This document shows, piece by piece, positions 38,371 through 48,378 of a stretch of 64,000 nt of DNA. A program made the translations under genes and the position numbers. The notes beneath the pieces were generated by a model. It was given only the letters and a program-made list of their open reading frames with translations. It searched no databases and was not told the origin of the DNA. Location of the stretch: the NCBI RefSeq assembly GCF_023910635.1, contig NZ_JAAVVZ010000010.1, positions 36,573-100,572 of the forward strand. Direction: 5' to 3'. Origin of the DNA: Sphingorhabdus sp. GTDB lineage: Bacteria > Pseudomonadota > Alphaproteobacteria > Sphingomonadales > Sphingomonadaceae. Position 1 is the first letter of the stretch, and each line of letters begins with the position of its first letter.

Positions 38371-40041
38371 ATGATGCTTTCCGACCCATCGCGTAAATAC
38401 CGACCCTTCCCCCAAATTGATCTGCCCGACCGCATATGGCCGACGCGGACCATCGACCGCGCGCCGCGCTGGCTTTCCACTGACCTGCGCGATGGAAACC
38501 AAGCGCTCATTGACCCCATGGGGGCAGAGAAGAAGAAACGCTTTTTCGACCTGCTGCTGAAGGTCGGCGTAAAAGAGATTGAGGTTGGCTTCCCAAGTTC
38601 GGGTGCCACCGATTTCGATTTTATTCGCGATCTCGTCGACAGCGGACGCATTCCCGATGACGTTACGATACAAAGCCTGACGCAGTCACGGCGTGACCTG
38701 ATTGAAAAAACGTTTGAGAGCATGGCCGGCGCGCCGCGGGCAATTGTCCATCTCTACAATGCGGTCAGCCCTGCGTGGCGCGATATTGTCTTTAACCTCG
38801 ACAAAGCGGGCGTGAAGGCGATTGCTATCGAAGGCGCAAGCATATTGAAAGAGCAAGCGGCGAAATATCCGCAAACCGATTGGCATTTTGAATATAGCCC
38901 CGAAACATTCTCCACGGCTGAGCTCGAATTCAGCCTTGAGGTGTGCGAGGCGGTGATGGACGTGTTGCAACCCACGGCGGCAAAGCCACTGATCCTCAAT
39001 TTGCCAGCGACGATTGAGGCCGCCATGCCCAATGTCTATGCCGATCAAATTGAATGGATGTGCCGCCATATCAGCGCGCGCGACCATGTAGTCATCAGCC
39101 TGCATCCGCACAACGACCGGGGCAGCGGCATCGCAGCCGCCGAATTGGGCTTGCTGGCAGGCGGAGACCGCATCGAAGGGTGTTTGTTTGGCAATGGCGA
39201 GCGCACCGGCAATGTCGATTTGGTGACGCTGGCGCTGAACATGTATACCCAAGGGCTGAACCCCGGCCTCGATTTCAGCGATATTGATGAAGTTATCCAA
39301 ACGGTTGAATACTGCAACCAATTGCCTGTACACCCGCGGCATCCCTATGCCGGCGAATTGGTATTCACCGCCTTTTCAGGGTCGCATCAAGACGCGATTA
39401 AAAAAGGGTTCGCGGCGCAAGAACGGCAGAATGACGAAATCTGGCGCGTGCCCTATTTGCCGATTGATCCCGCCGATTTGGGCCGCAGTTATGAAGCCGT
39501 GATCCGCGTGAATTCGCAAAGCGGCAAGGGCGGCGTGGCTTGGGTGATCGAGCAGGACCAAGGTTTGAAGCTGCCCAAACGGATGCAGGTGAATTTTTCG
39601 ACCACGGTGCAAACATTGTCCGACACGACCGGGCGCGAACTGACCAGCAGTGACATTTGGGAGGCGTTTGAAAAACGTTATTATCTAAAGGGTGATGGCC
39701 GGTTCCGGTTAATCGATTTCCACGAAACCCAAAGCCAGCGGCAAAAGGACGAGCGCATATTTGCGGGTAATATCCGCATAGATGGCGTTGAACAAAGCGT
39801 CAGCGGACGGGGCAACGGCTTGATTTCCAGCCTTGCCAACGCATTGGAGCACGCGCTGGGTGGGCGGCTGGACATCATCGACTATAGCGAACACGCCATT
39901 GGCCATGGCACCGATGCCCGCGCCGCCGCTTATGTCGAATGCCGCGTTGGCGACGGTCCGATTATATTTGGCGTCGGTATAAGTCAGGACGTGGCCACAG
40001 CGTCCGTCAGAGCCATTCTAAGCGCTGCTAACGGGGCTTAG
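38371..40041 (+). CDS. leuA: 2-isopropylmalate synthase
   Basis: First committed enzyme of leucine synthesis, acetyl-CoA plus 2-oxoisovalerate to 2-isopropylmalate; 556 residues. Catalytic RDGNQ is at 40-44 and metal histidines are His245 and His247 in [10 protein letters not shown]. The C-terminal LeuA regulatory domain (about 430-556) ends [19 protein letters not shown] and would bind leucine. It belongs to the longer class also found in actinobacteria and yeast. The start is ATG 38371 or 38374; an in-frame TTG at 38359 is less likely. Confidence 0.95.
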   Translation: MMLSDPSRKYRPFPQIDLPDRIWPTRTIDRAPRWLSTDLRDGNQALIDPMGAEKKKRFFDLLLKVGVKEIEVGFPSSGATDFDFIRDLVDSGRIPDDVTIQSLTQSRRDLIEKTFESMAGAPRAIVHLYNAVSPAWRDIVFNLDKAGVKAIAIEGASILKEQAAKYPQTDWHFEYSPETFSTAELEFSLEVCEAVMDVLQPTAAKPLILNLPATIEAAMPNVYADQIEWMCRHISARDHVVISLHPHNDRGSGIAAAELGLLAGGDRIEGCLFGNGERTGNVDLVTLALNMYTQGLNPGLDFSDIDEVIQTVEYCNQLPVHPRHPYAGELVFTAFSGSHQDAIKKGFAAQERQNDEIWRVPYLPIDPADLGRSYEAVIRVNSQSGKGGVAWVIEQDQGLKLPKRMQVNFSTTVQTLSDTTGRELTSSDIWEAFEKRYYLKGDGRFRLIDFHETQSQRQKDERIFAGNIRIDGVEQSVSGRGNGLISSLANALEHALGGRLDIIDYSEHAIGHGTDARAAAYVECRVGDGPIIFGVGISQDVATASVRAILSAANGA

Positions 40042-40193
40042 GTTATATTGAGGGTGCGCACGGCGATTAGGTCGTGGTGCCCCTCTGGCGACGTTACCCT
40101 ACGGAACGGCCTCTTCAAAAAGGTGGATTTGACAGCCACGACCCGCTGTGGCTAACCCGTATTTAACCAATATATTAACAAGGGATTCGACGC

Positions 40194-41165
40194 ATGGCAC
40201 TTCCGGCAATTTTCGATAATCTTCGACTTCCAGTGATCGGCTCACCGCTGTTCATCGTGTCCGGGCCGGAACTGGTCATCGCGCAGTGTAAGGCGGGGGT
40301 TGTCGGGTCGTTTCCGGCGCTGAATGCGCGCCCTGCAAGCCAGTTGGACGAATGGCTGCATCAGATTACCGAAGAGCTGGCGGCACATAACCGCGACAAT
40401 CCTGATCGTCCTGCCGCGCCTTATGCGGTGAATCAGATTGTCCATAAATCCAACAACCGGCTGCAGGAAGATATTGCCGTGTGCGCCAAATGGCAGGTGC
40501 CCATTACCATTACCTCGCTGGGCGCGCAGGAGGAATTGAACAAAGCCGTGCATAGCTGGGGCGGGATTGCCTTCCATGACGTCATCAACGACCGTTTCGC
40601 GCATAAGGCGATTGAAAAGGGCGCCGACGGCCTCATTCCCGTTGCGGCGGGTGCTGGCGGCCATGCGGGCGTGACGTCGCCCTTTGCGTTGATGCGCGAA
40701 ATCCGCGAATGGTTTGACGGGCCTGTCGCTCTGTCCGGTTCTATCGCGCATGGTGCCTCCGTCCTCGCGGCGCAGGCCATGGGCGCAGACTTTGGCTATA
40801 TCGGCAGCGCGTTCATCGCAACCAAGGAAGCCAATGCCGTAGACGGTTATAAGGAAGATATCGTGGACGCGAAGGCCGCCGACATTGTCTATTCCGACCT
40901 GTTCACGGGCGTCAGCGGAAACTATCTGCGCCAATCGATTGAGCGCGCCGGTATGGACCCGAACAACCTGCCCAAGGGCGATATTTCGACGATGAACTTC
41001 GGTTCCGGCGGCAATAGCGAAGCCAAGGCGTGGAAAGATATTTGGGGATCAGGCCAAGGTATTGGCGCGATCAAAGAAGTCCAAACCGTCGCGCAATTCG
41101 TGGATCAGCTTGAGGCCGAATATCGCGCGGCAAAAGCGAGCCTTGATGCGCGCTATTTGGGGTAA
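40194..41165 (+). CDS. Nitronate monooxygenase-family FMN enzyme
   Basis: FMN TIM-barrel oxygenase of the 2-nitropropane dioxygenase family, 323 residues. The loop AGAGGHAG with its catalytic-site His is at about 151-158; the N-terminal PVIGSPLFIVSGPELVIAQ and the flavin phosphate motif in GADFGYIGSAFIATKEA are typical. It probably detoxifies propionate 3-nitronate, but this family includes enoyl-reductase-like members. AAGGGA precedes the ATG. Monocistronic. Confidence 0.88.
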   Translation: MALPAIFDNLRLPVIGSPLFIVSGPELVIAQCKAGVVGSFPALNARPASQLDEWLHQITEELAAHNRDNPDRPAAPYAVNQIVHKSNNRLQEDIAVCAKWQVPITITSLGAQEELNKAVHSWGGIAFHDVINDRFAHKAIEKGADGLIPVAAGAGGHAGVTSPFALMREIREWFDGPVALSGSIAHGASVLAAQAMGADFGYIGSAFIATKEANAVDGYKEDIVDAKAADIVYSDLFTGVSGNYLRQSIERAGMDPNNLPKGDISTMNFGSGGNSEAKAWKDIWGSGQGIGAIKEVQTVAQFVDQLEAEYRAAKASLDARYLG

Positions 41166-41475
41166 GCGCGCTTCGGTGATAAACTCTGTCATCGTCGCGC
41201 ATGCGGGGATACATGGCCTGCGGTAGACGTGTAAACCGACGGGTCAGACCATGGACCCCCGATCAAGTCGGGGGTGACAATATAACAGACGTGCGTCTCC
41301 TTTTGCGAGGACCGCGTTGATATCTGGTTCAAACCACAATAGCGCTCGTTGAATGGCGCAAACCAAAGAAATTTTTATCACGCAAAGCCGCAAAGACACA
41401 AAGAAGAAGATTTTCCTTATCTTCTTCTCTTTGCGCCTTTGCGGCTTTGCGGCTTTGCGTGAGAATATTTAGACC
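41166..41475. other. Convergent intergenic region with hairpins
   Basis: 310 bp without a gene. It contains a perfect hairpin CCCCCGA-TCAAG-TCGGGGG (41256-41274), likely ending the nitronate monooxygenase transcript, and the long hairpin at 41381-41449 that ends yceI. The start (GTCATCGTCGCGCATGCGGG) resembles the GTCATCCCCGC repeat class. Confidence 0.5.
41381..41449 (-). terminator. Long hairpin after yceI (CGCAAAGCCGCAAAG repeat)
   Basis: CGCAAAG followed by AAGAAGAAGA pairs with TCTTCTTCTCTTTGCG around TTTTCCTTA; outer arms CGCAAAGCCGCAAAG and CTTTGCGGCTTTGCG extend the inverted repeat. On the minus strand it lies just downstream of yceI. CTTTGCGGCTTTGCG-type sequences recur in many bacterial intergenic regions. 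Confidence 0.65.
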
Positions 41476-42105
41476 TTAGCTGGCCTTTTCAAACGCGACG
41501 CTGATGTCCAGCGTTACCTCATCCGAAATCATCGGAACGGCATAGCTTATGCCGAATGCGCTGCGTTTGATGACGGCGGTGGCGTGAAAGCCGACGGTGG
41601 CTTTCTTGTTGAACGGGTTATTGCCGGCCCCTGAAAATGTGGCGTCCAGAACGACTGGCTTGGTGACGCCGTTCAGCGTGAGGTCGCCGGTGATTTTGGC
41701 GGTGGTGCCGGATACCACGACGCGGGTTGAAACGAATTTGGCATCGGTTGGGGCAGGGCCAAAAAAGTCGGCCTTGCCGCCGTCCTTGCCCGCGCGCAGC
41801 AGATGCCCCGTCAGGCCAGCACTGGCGGTCGTGACCTTGCCGACGGGAATAGTGATATCCACCTTGGCGGCATTCGGGTTGGCGGGGTCAAGTATCAGCG
41901 TTCCGGTCGCATCGCCGAAAATGCCGAAATAATCGTTGAAACCAAAATGGCTAACGCGCCAGCCGATCAATGTATGGCCGGGGTCGGTGTTGTAGGTTCC
42001 CGCGGTAACGCGGGCGACGTCCATTGTTCCGGGCACTTGCGGGGCGCTTTGCGCGATCAAAGGCACCGCAAACAGAAGGGGAAGGGCACATAAAAGCTTA
42101 CGCAT
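41476..42105 (-). CDS. YceI-family periplasmic lipocalin-like protein
   Basis: 209 residues: signal peptide (about 1-22, MRKLLCALPLLFAVPLIAQS) then a YceI beta-barrel that in relatives binds polyisoprenoids. TYNTDPGHTLIGWRVSHFGF and the LTLNGVTKPVVLDATF block are diagnostic. The ATG at 42105 with GGAG upstream is favoured over a longer in-frame start at 42168 that would overlap the ilvC terminator. Role likely in quinone or isoprenoid handling or stress; not proven. Confidence 0.9.
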   Translation of the reverse strand: MRKLLCALPLLFAVPLIAQSAPQVPGTMDVARVTAGTYNTDPGHTLIGWRVSHFGFNDYFGIFGDATGTLILDPANPNAAKVDITIPVGKVTTASAGLTGHLLRAGKDGGKADFFGPAPTDAKFVSTRVVVSGTTAKITGDLTLNGVTKPVVLDATFSGAGNNPFNKKATVGFHATAVIKRSAFGISYAVPMISDEVTLDISVAFEKAS

Positions 42106-42123
42106 GAGTCTGCTCCTGACATC

Positions 42124-42156
42124 AAAAAAGGGAGGCATCAGTGTCGATGCCTCCCC
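42124..42156 (-). terminator. Terminator of the ilvBNC operon
   Basis: On the minus strand GGGAGGCATC, 6-nt loop, GATGCCTCCC, then six T (seen as AAAAAA at 42124-42129). It lies 28 bp after the ilvC stop and separates it from yceI. Confidence 0.88.
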
Positions 42157-42183
42157 CAAATGAGTCAAGTCGGGAAAAAGAGA

Positions 42184-43320
<1,137 letters not shown>

Positions 43321-43329
43321 ATATCTTAG

Positions 43330-43845
43330 TTAACTGACCCCGGCACCCCGCATCAGGCCAACAATCCCGGTCCGGCCAACTTCGACCAGCCCGACTTCGC
43401 GCATTAACGTTACAAACGTGTCGATCTTTTCAGGGCCACCCGTGATTTCAAAAATGAAGCTGTTGATCGTGGCGTCGATGACGCGCGCGCGGTAAATATC
43501 GGCAAGGCGCATGGCCTCAACGCGTTGATCGCCCGCGCCGCTGACTTTGACCAATGCAAGTTCCCGCTCGACATGCGGCCCAGCTTCGGTGAGGTCAGTG
43601 ACTTTGTGCACGGGAATAAGGCGTTCGCATTGCGCGATGATCTGGTCGATCACGGGGGGCGGGCCTTTGGTGACGATGGTTATCCGGCTTGTTGCATGGT
43701 CTTCGCTGATATCAGCCACAGTAAGGCTGTCGATATTATACCCGCGCGAGGTAAACATGCCGGCGATCCGCGCCAGCGTGCCCGCTTCATTATCGACGGT
43801 GAGCGTCAGCACATGCCGTTCGGTAAGTTCTTGCTTGATATGCAT
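43330..43845 (-). CDS. ilvN: Acetolactate synthase small (regulatory) subunit
   Basis: ACT-domain subunit that activates IlvB and confers feedback inhibition by valine; 171 residues. The N-terminal ACT fold has LTVDNEAGTLARIAGMFTSRGYNI; the second domain carries VKVSG and IFEITG. Its ATG shares one base with the ilvB stop (TAATG), so it is translationally coupled. Confidence 0.96.
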   Translation of the reverse strand: MHIKQELTERHVLTLTVDNEAGTLARIAGMFTSRGYNIDSLTVADISEDHATSRITIVTKGPPPVIDQIIAQCERLIPVHKVTDLTEAGPHVERELALVKVSGAGDQRVEAMRLADIYRARVIDATINSFIFEITGGPEKIDTFVTLMREVGLVEVGRTGIVGLMRGAGVS

Positions 43846-45587
43846 TATACGAGCGCCTTTGCTTCGTCATCCATGGTGCCCGAAACCTGATCCGCGTGCA
43901 GGATCATGTCCGTATGCGCTGCGCCCGATGGGATCATCGGGAAACAGTTTGACGTTTTGTGCACACGGCAATCGAACATCACTGGCCCGTCATGCGCCAG
44001 CATCTCGGCGATGGCATCATCAAGCTTGGCCGGGTCAGCGCAACGAATGCCTTTCCAGCCATAAGCTTCGGCCAGCGCGACGAAATCGGGCAGGCTGTCC
44101 GAATAGCTTTCGGAATAGCGGCTTTCATAGGTCAGCTCTTGCCATTGGCGCACCATGCCCATCCATTCATTGTTGAGGATGAAGACCTTCACCGGCAAGC
44201 GATATTGTGTTGCGGTTGCCATCTCTTGAATGTTCATCTGGATCGATGCCTCACCGGCGATGTCGATCACAAGCGCGTCAGGATGACCCATTTGCGCGCC
44301 AATTGCGGCAGGCAGTCCATAGCCCATGGTGCCAAGCCCGCCGCTGGTCAGCCACTTGTTCGGCGCATCAAAGTGGAAATGCTGTGCCGCCCACATTTGA
44401 TGCTGGCCAACTTCGGTCGTAATAATCGGGGCTTTGTCCTTGGTGGCTGCAAACAGGCGTTGTATCGCATATTGCGGCATGATTTCCTGCGTGCTGCCGG
44501 GGTAGCTTAGGCAGTCAACGGCGCGCCAACCCGTGATGCGTGACCACCATTCGGTCAGCGGCTGTTTTTTGGTTTTCCGGCCTTTCCATACATCGATCAT
44601 CTGACGCATGGCCGTGCCAACGTCAGCGACGATAGGCAGGTCAACGCGCACGGTCTTGTTCATCGAACTGCGGTCGATATCGACATGGATTTTGACGCTG
44701 TCGGGTGAAAAGGCGTCCAAGCGGCCCGTTACGCGGTCGTCAAAGCGCGCGCCGAGGCAGACCATGACATCGCATTGGTTCATGGCCATATTGGCCTCAT
44801 ATGTGCCGTGCATGCCCAACATACCCAACCAGGCGTCACCGGAGGCGGGATATGCGCCAAGGCCCATGAGGGTGGATGTGACGGGCGCTCCGGTCAATTC
44901 CGCTAACTCTCGCAGCGCTTCGCTGGCGGCAGGGCCTGAATTGATGATGCCGCCGCCCGTGTACAGTATCGGCGCCTTGGCGTTAGCAATCAATTCGACC
45001 GCGCGGTTGATTTCCGCATAGTCAGCCTCACCCGCATAGGTAAAGCGCGACCGGGTAGGGCGCTTCACATCGGTTGCAGCCTTCGCGACCTGCACATTTT
45101 TTGGAATGTCGATGACAACCGGACCGGGACGTCCTTTGGTGGCGATGGCAAAAGCCTCCCGCACGACCGTTGCGAGTTCGGCAGGGTCTTTCACCAAATA
45201 ATTATGTTTTGAACAATGGCGCGTAATGCCAACGGTATCGGCCTCCTGAAAGGCATCGGTACCGATTAAATTAGTCGCAACCTGTCCCGTCAGGACGACC
45301 AAAGGAATGGAATCCAGAAATGCATCGGCAATACCGGTAACGGCATTGGTGGCGCCGGGGCCGGATGTGACTAGCACAACGCCGGGCTTGCCCGTTGCGC
45401 GCGCATAACCCTCTGCCGCATGCGCGGCGCCCGCCTCATGCCGGACGAGGACATGTTTAATCTTCTTCTGCTGAAATAAAGCATCGTAAATGGGCAATAC
45501 TGCACCACCGGGATAACCGAATATGGTGTCTACGCCCTGTTCAATCAGGGTATCAATCAAAATTTCTGCGCCGGATTTTTCGGGCAC
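43845..45587 (-). CDS. ilvB: Acetolactate synthase large (catalytic) subunit
   Basis: TPP-dependent enzyme making acetolactate or acetohydroxybutyrate; 580 residues. The catalytic Glu51 is in VRHEAGAAHAA; FAD-binding middle domain; TPP-binding motif GEASIQMNIQE-NN in the C-terminal part. The start is GTG at 45587, with AAGGA 8 nt upstream. A sigma-70-like promoter lies at 45654-45682. No leucine, valine or isoleucine-rich leader peptide was found upstream. Confidence 0.96.
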   Translation of the reverse strand: MPEKSGAEILIDTLIEQGVDTIFGYPGGAVLPIYDALFQQKKIKHVLVRHEAGAAHAAEGYARATGKPGVVLVTSGPGATNAVTGIADAFLDSIPLVVLTGQVATNLIGTDAFQEADTVGITRHCSKHNYLVKDPAELATVVREAFAIATKGRPGPVVIDIPKNVQVAKAATDVKRPTRSRFTYAGEADYAEINRAVELIANAKAPILYTGGGIINSGPAASEALRELAELTGAPVTSTLMGLGAYPASGDAWLGMLGMHGTYEANMAMNQCDVMVCLGARFDDRVTGRLDAFSPDSVKIHVDIDRSSMNKTVRVDLPIVADVGTAMRQMIDVWKGRKTKKQPLTEWWSRITGWRAVDCLSYPGSTQEIMPQYAIQRLFAATKDKAPIITTEVGQHQMWAAQHFHFDAPNKWLTSGGLGTMGYGLPAAIGAQMGHPDALVIDIAGEASIQMNIQEMATATQYRLPVKVFILNNEWMGMVRQWQELTYESRYSESYSDSLPDFVALAEAYGWKGIRCADPAKLDDAIAEMLAHDGPVMFDCRVHKTSNCFPMIPSGAAHTDMILHADQVSGTMDDEAKALV

Positions 45588-45653
45588 TGGACAGTCCTTA
45601 TGAGTTAAGCCGCTTTCCTATGTTGCACTGCAATAGGGTAAGCAAGAGCGCGC

Positions 45654-45682
45654 TAGCTAATAATTAGAAAATGACTTGTCAA
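45654..45682 (-). promoter_or_regulatory. Promoter of the ilvBNC operon
   Basis: Minus strand TTGACA (45682-45677), 17 bp, then TAGCTA (45659-45654). The -35 is consensus and only 6 bp after the miaA stop codon; the -10 is itself a palindrome. The transcript would have a leader of about 60 nt. Confidence 0.6.
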
Positions 45683-45688
45683 ATACAT

Positions 45689-46591
45689 TCATTGAAATAT
45701 TATTTCAAATTTATCTATGTTTGAATCATTTATTATTGCGTTTACACGCTGCCAATCCGCTGGGGCCTGATTGCGAAACCAAGTATACTGCCGTTTTGCA
45801 TATTGCCTGGTGGCGATCTGGCCTAGCTTGATCGCTTCCGCCCGCGAAATCGTGCCTTTAAGATAGGCCGAAATCTCGGGCACGCCGATGGCGCGCATTA
45901 CGGGCGCATCTTGCGGCAGATTGCGGGCAAGCAACGCCTCCACTTCATCAATTGCACCACGCTCCATCATCCCTTCAAAGCGTGTGTCGCAGCGGTCGTA
46001 TAGCCAATCGCGCGGGGGTAAGAGCAACAAAGGCCGCAAACAGATGTCTGCGGATATCCCCCCTGTCTTGGTTGCGCGCCATGCCAATATGCTGCGTCCG
46101 GTGCTTTGCACGACCTCAAGCGCCCGGGTGATGCGGCTGACATCCGTGGGGGCCAAGGTTGCGGCAACGGACGCATCATATATTTGCAGCGCGACATAGG
46201 CCTGATCCACTGGCATTGCGCGTATTGTGGCGCGCAATTCAGGGTCGACCTCCGGAATGGGCGCAATGCCGTCAAGCAAGGTGCGGATATATAGGCCACT
46301 ACCGCCAACCAATATCGGGGTTACGCCTCTCGCATGGGCCTGGGCAATAATGTGCTTTGCATCCGTTGCCCAGCGCGCGGCAGAGCAATGTGTGATGCCG
46401 TCGATATAACCAAACAGATGGTGCGGAACACTGCGTTGTTCATCGGCTGTGGGCTGGGCGCTTAATATGGGGAGATCAGAATATACTTGCGCGCTGTCGG
46501 CGTTGATTATCTCGAAATTGCCGGATCGGGCCAGATGCAGCGCGAATGCCGTCTTGCCGCTTGCCGTCGGACCCGCAATAAGCGCGACCAT
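45689..46591 (-). CDS. miaA: tRNA dimethylallyltransferase
   Basis: Adds a dimethylallyl group to A37 of tRNAs reading UNN codons; 300 residues. P-loop AGPTASGKT opens the protein (about 5-13); the DSAQVYSDLPI block holds the catalytic Asp; SGLYIRTLLDG and RQYAKRQYTWFRNQ are family signatures. The start is placed at 46591; an ATG at 46615 would overlap the divergent serB start by 8 bp. Neither has a good Shine-Dalgarno sequence. It may be leaderless. Confidence 0.93.
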   Translation of the reverse strand: MVALIAGPTASGKTAFALHLARSGNFEIINADSAQVYSDLPILSAQPTADEQRSVPHHLFGYIDGITHCSAARWATDAKHIIAQAHARGVTPILVGGSGLYIRTLLDGIAPIPEVDPELRATIRAMPVDQAYVALQIYDASVAATLAPTDVSRITRALEVVQSTGRSILAWRATKTGGISADICLRPLLLLPPRDWLYDRCDTRFEGMMERGAIDEVEALLARNLPQDAPVMRAIGVPEISAYLKGTISRAEAIKLGQIATRQYAKRQYTWFRNQAPADWQRVNAIINDSNIDKFEIIFQ

Positions 46592-46607
46592 ATTTTGAGG
46601 ATTCGAT

Positions 46608-47498
46608 ATGCCCATTTGCACTCTGATAGCAGCAGACAGTCTGGAAAGCGGCAACTTTTCCGAGGCCAAGGATCGATTGGCCGAAGCTGGCTGTATCCCC
46701 AATGCTTTTGACTGGCTGGCAAAGGGCAAGGCCGTGGACATATCGTTTGCAGGCGACTTAGCGGATGCACGCACGGCCCTCGCGGGGCTTGAGGACCGTT
46801 GCGACATAGCATTGCAGCACGAGGGCAATCGCCGCAAAATGTTGTTGGTGTCCGATATGGACAGCACCATGATCACGGTCGAATGCATTGACGAGCTAGC
46901 CGATTATGCCGGCATTAAGCCTCAGATCGCCGCGATTACCGAACGTGCCATGGCAGGTGAACTCGATTTTGCCGACGCGTTAAAGGCTCGGGTCGCTCTG
47001 CTGGCGGGACTGAATGAGAATGTCCTTGCGCAGTGCCTACGCGAACGTGTGCAGCCAATGCCGGGGGCCGAAATCCTCGTGCGTACGATGACCGGATGGG
47101 GCGCGCATGCGGTGCTCGTGTCGGGCGGGTTTACGAGCTTTACGGGCCCTGTGGCTGATATGCTGGGCTTTCATGCGGTGCATGCCAACCTTTTGGAGAT
47201 TAAAGACGGGCGACTGACCGGCGCATTGGCGGCTGATATCGTCGATGCGTCTACTAAGCGGGCAGTCCTGCAATCTGCCGCCGAAATGCGTGGGATCGAT
47301 TTGGCTACTACGCTAGCGGTTGGTGATGGCGCGAATGACTTGCCGATGATCGCTGCGGCGGTGTCCGGCGGTGGCCTTGGTGTGGGCTATCATCCGCGCC
47401 CGCAATTGGCGCAAGCGGCGAACTTTTCCGTGCGGCATAACAATCTGACAGCGTTGCTGTTTGCGCAGGGTGTTAAGCCCCACGAATGGGCGGGCTGA
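46608..47498 (+). CDS. serB: Phosphoserine phosphatase
   Basis: HAD-family phosphatase finishing serine synthesis; 296 residues. An N-terminal regulatory region (about 1-75) precedes the catalytic core: DMDST with nucleophile Asp83 and Asp85, VSGGFTSF, and GDGANDLPMI. GAGG lies 8 nt before the ATG, within the first bases of the divergent miaA. Only 16 bp separate the two start codons. Confidence 0.95.
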   Translation: MPICTLIAADSLESGNFSEAKDRLAEAGCIPNAFDWLAKGKAVDISFAGDLADARTALAGLEDRCDIALQHEGNRRKMLLVSDMDSTMITVECIDELADYAGIKPQIAAITERAMAGELDFADALKARVALLAGLNENVLAQCLRERVQPMPGAEILVRTMTGWGAHAVLVSGGFTSFTGPVADMLGFHAVHANLLEIKDGRLTGALAADIVDASTKRAVLQSAAEMRGIDLATTLAVGDGANDLPMIAAAVSGGGLGVGYHPRPQLAQAANFSVRHNNLTALLFAQGVKPHEWAG

Positions 47499-47571
47499 AT
47501 TTAAGAAACAAATTGAGTGTCGCTCGGTTGATGTTATGCTGCGCCCGCACACCCAGACTCAGGAGAAGAAT

Positions 47572-48099
47572 ATGCGCAAGTTACTGCCGATTATCATCAT
47601 TCCGATCCTCGCCAGTTGCTCTACCCTGCAATCGGCAAAGACGGCTGAGGTGTCCGAAGTACTGACGGCTGACCTCGCCCGTGCCGACGGCAGCTGGGCC
47701 GGCGTTGCGACCATATCACAGCGGAGCGATGGCGTATTTTTAAGCCTATCGGCGCAAGCACCTGCCGCCGGGACATATGGCATGCATCTGCATGCTGTTG
47801 GTAAATGCCAAGCACCCGACTTCACCAGCGCGGGGCCGCACTGGAACCCCGGTATGAAGCAGCATGGCCATGACAACCCCATGGGCGCGCACGATGGCGA
47901 TTTGCCAAATGTGGTTGCGGGCGCGGATCTGAAAATCACGCTGGAGTATAAGTTAAAGGATATTACGCTGTCAGGGCCGAACGGACTGTTGGATGCCGAC
48001 GGCGGCGCGCTTGTCATTCACGAGAAAGCCGATGATTATAAAACCGACCCAAGCGGCAATAGCGGGAAGCGGATTATTTGTGGCGTATTTAGGCCGTGA
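47572..48099 (+). CDS. sodC: Cu/Zn superoxide dismutase, lipoprotein
   Basis: Dismutates superoxide in the periplasm; 175 residues. A lipobox ILASC with Cys16 marks it as a lipoprotein. Ligands: His72 and His74 (MHLHAVGKC), His90 (GPHWNP), His98, His107 and Asp110, His150 (VIHEKADDY); Cys79 and Cys170 form the usual disulfide. AGGAGA precedes the ATG. The last codons lie at the edge of palindromic copy 3, whose end GGCCGTGA supplies the TGA stop. Confidence 0.94.
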   Translation: MRKLLPIIIIPILASCSTLQSAKTAEVSEVLTADLARADGSWAGVATISQRSDGVFLSLSAQAPAAGTYGMHLHAVGKCQAPDFTSAGPHWNPGMKQHGHDNPMGAHDGDLPNVVAGADLKITLEYKLKDITLSGPNGLLDADGGALVIHEKADDYKTDPSGNSGKRIICGVFRP

Positions 48100-48354
48100 A
48101 CGCATAAATATCACCTTCGCGGTTCGAGGCCATACTGTTCAGTGCAAGGCGGTAAGCGCAGGACTTAGTGGTTCTAAGTCCAAGCTTGCCAACGTGGCAA
48201 TGGACAGTATGGGTCAAATCCGAAGGACGTCAAAATGGCTTCGATCTCGAAAGAAAATGCCCTTGCAGGCAGAATAACTGCCTGCGGCGGACGTTTTCCT
48301 TCGATATCTTTGCCATTTCGACGCCGCGAAGGTGATATTTATGTGTTCACGGCC
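48092..48354. repeat. Palindromic mobile-like element, copy 3 (variant termini)
   Basis: 263 bp, inverted relative to copies 1 and 2. The core contains the same modules B and A (CATACTGTTCAGTGCAAGGC ... GGACAGTATGG; TCAAAATGGCTTCGATCTCG ... TTTGCCATTTCGACG). The ends differ: GGCCGTGAACGCATAAATAT on the left and its near-perfect complement on the right, instead of GGGTCAGGACC. The ACCTTCGCGG junction is shared by both types. Confidence 0.8.
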
Positions 48355-48378
48355 TCAATCCGGCAACCGTAGCTGAGT

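Noticed and set aside
40134..40151. Hairpin GCCAC...GTGGC and a nearby GGTGGATTT, possible element remnant
   Set aside because: The match to the GGGTCAGGACC element is only about 10 bp and no terminus is present.
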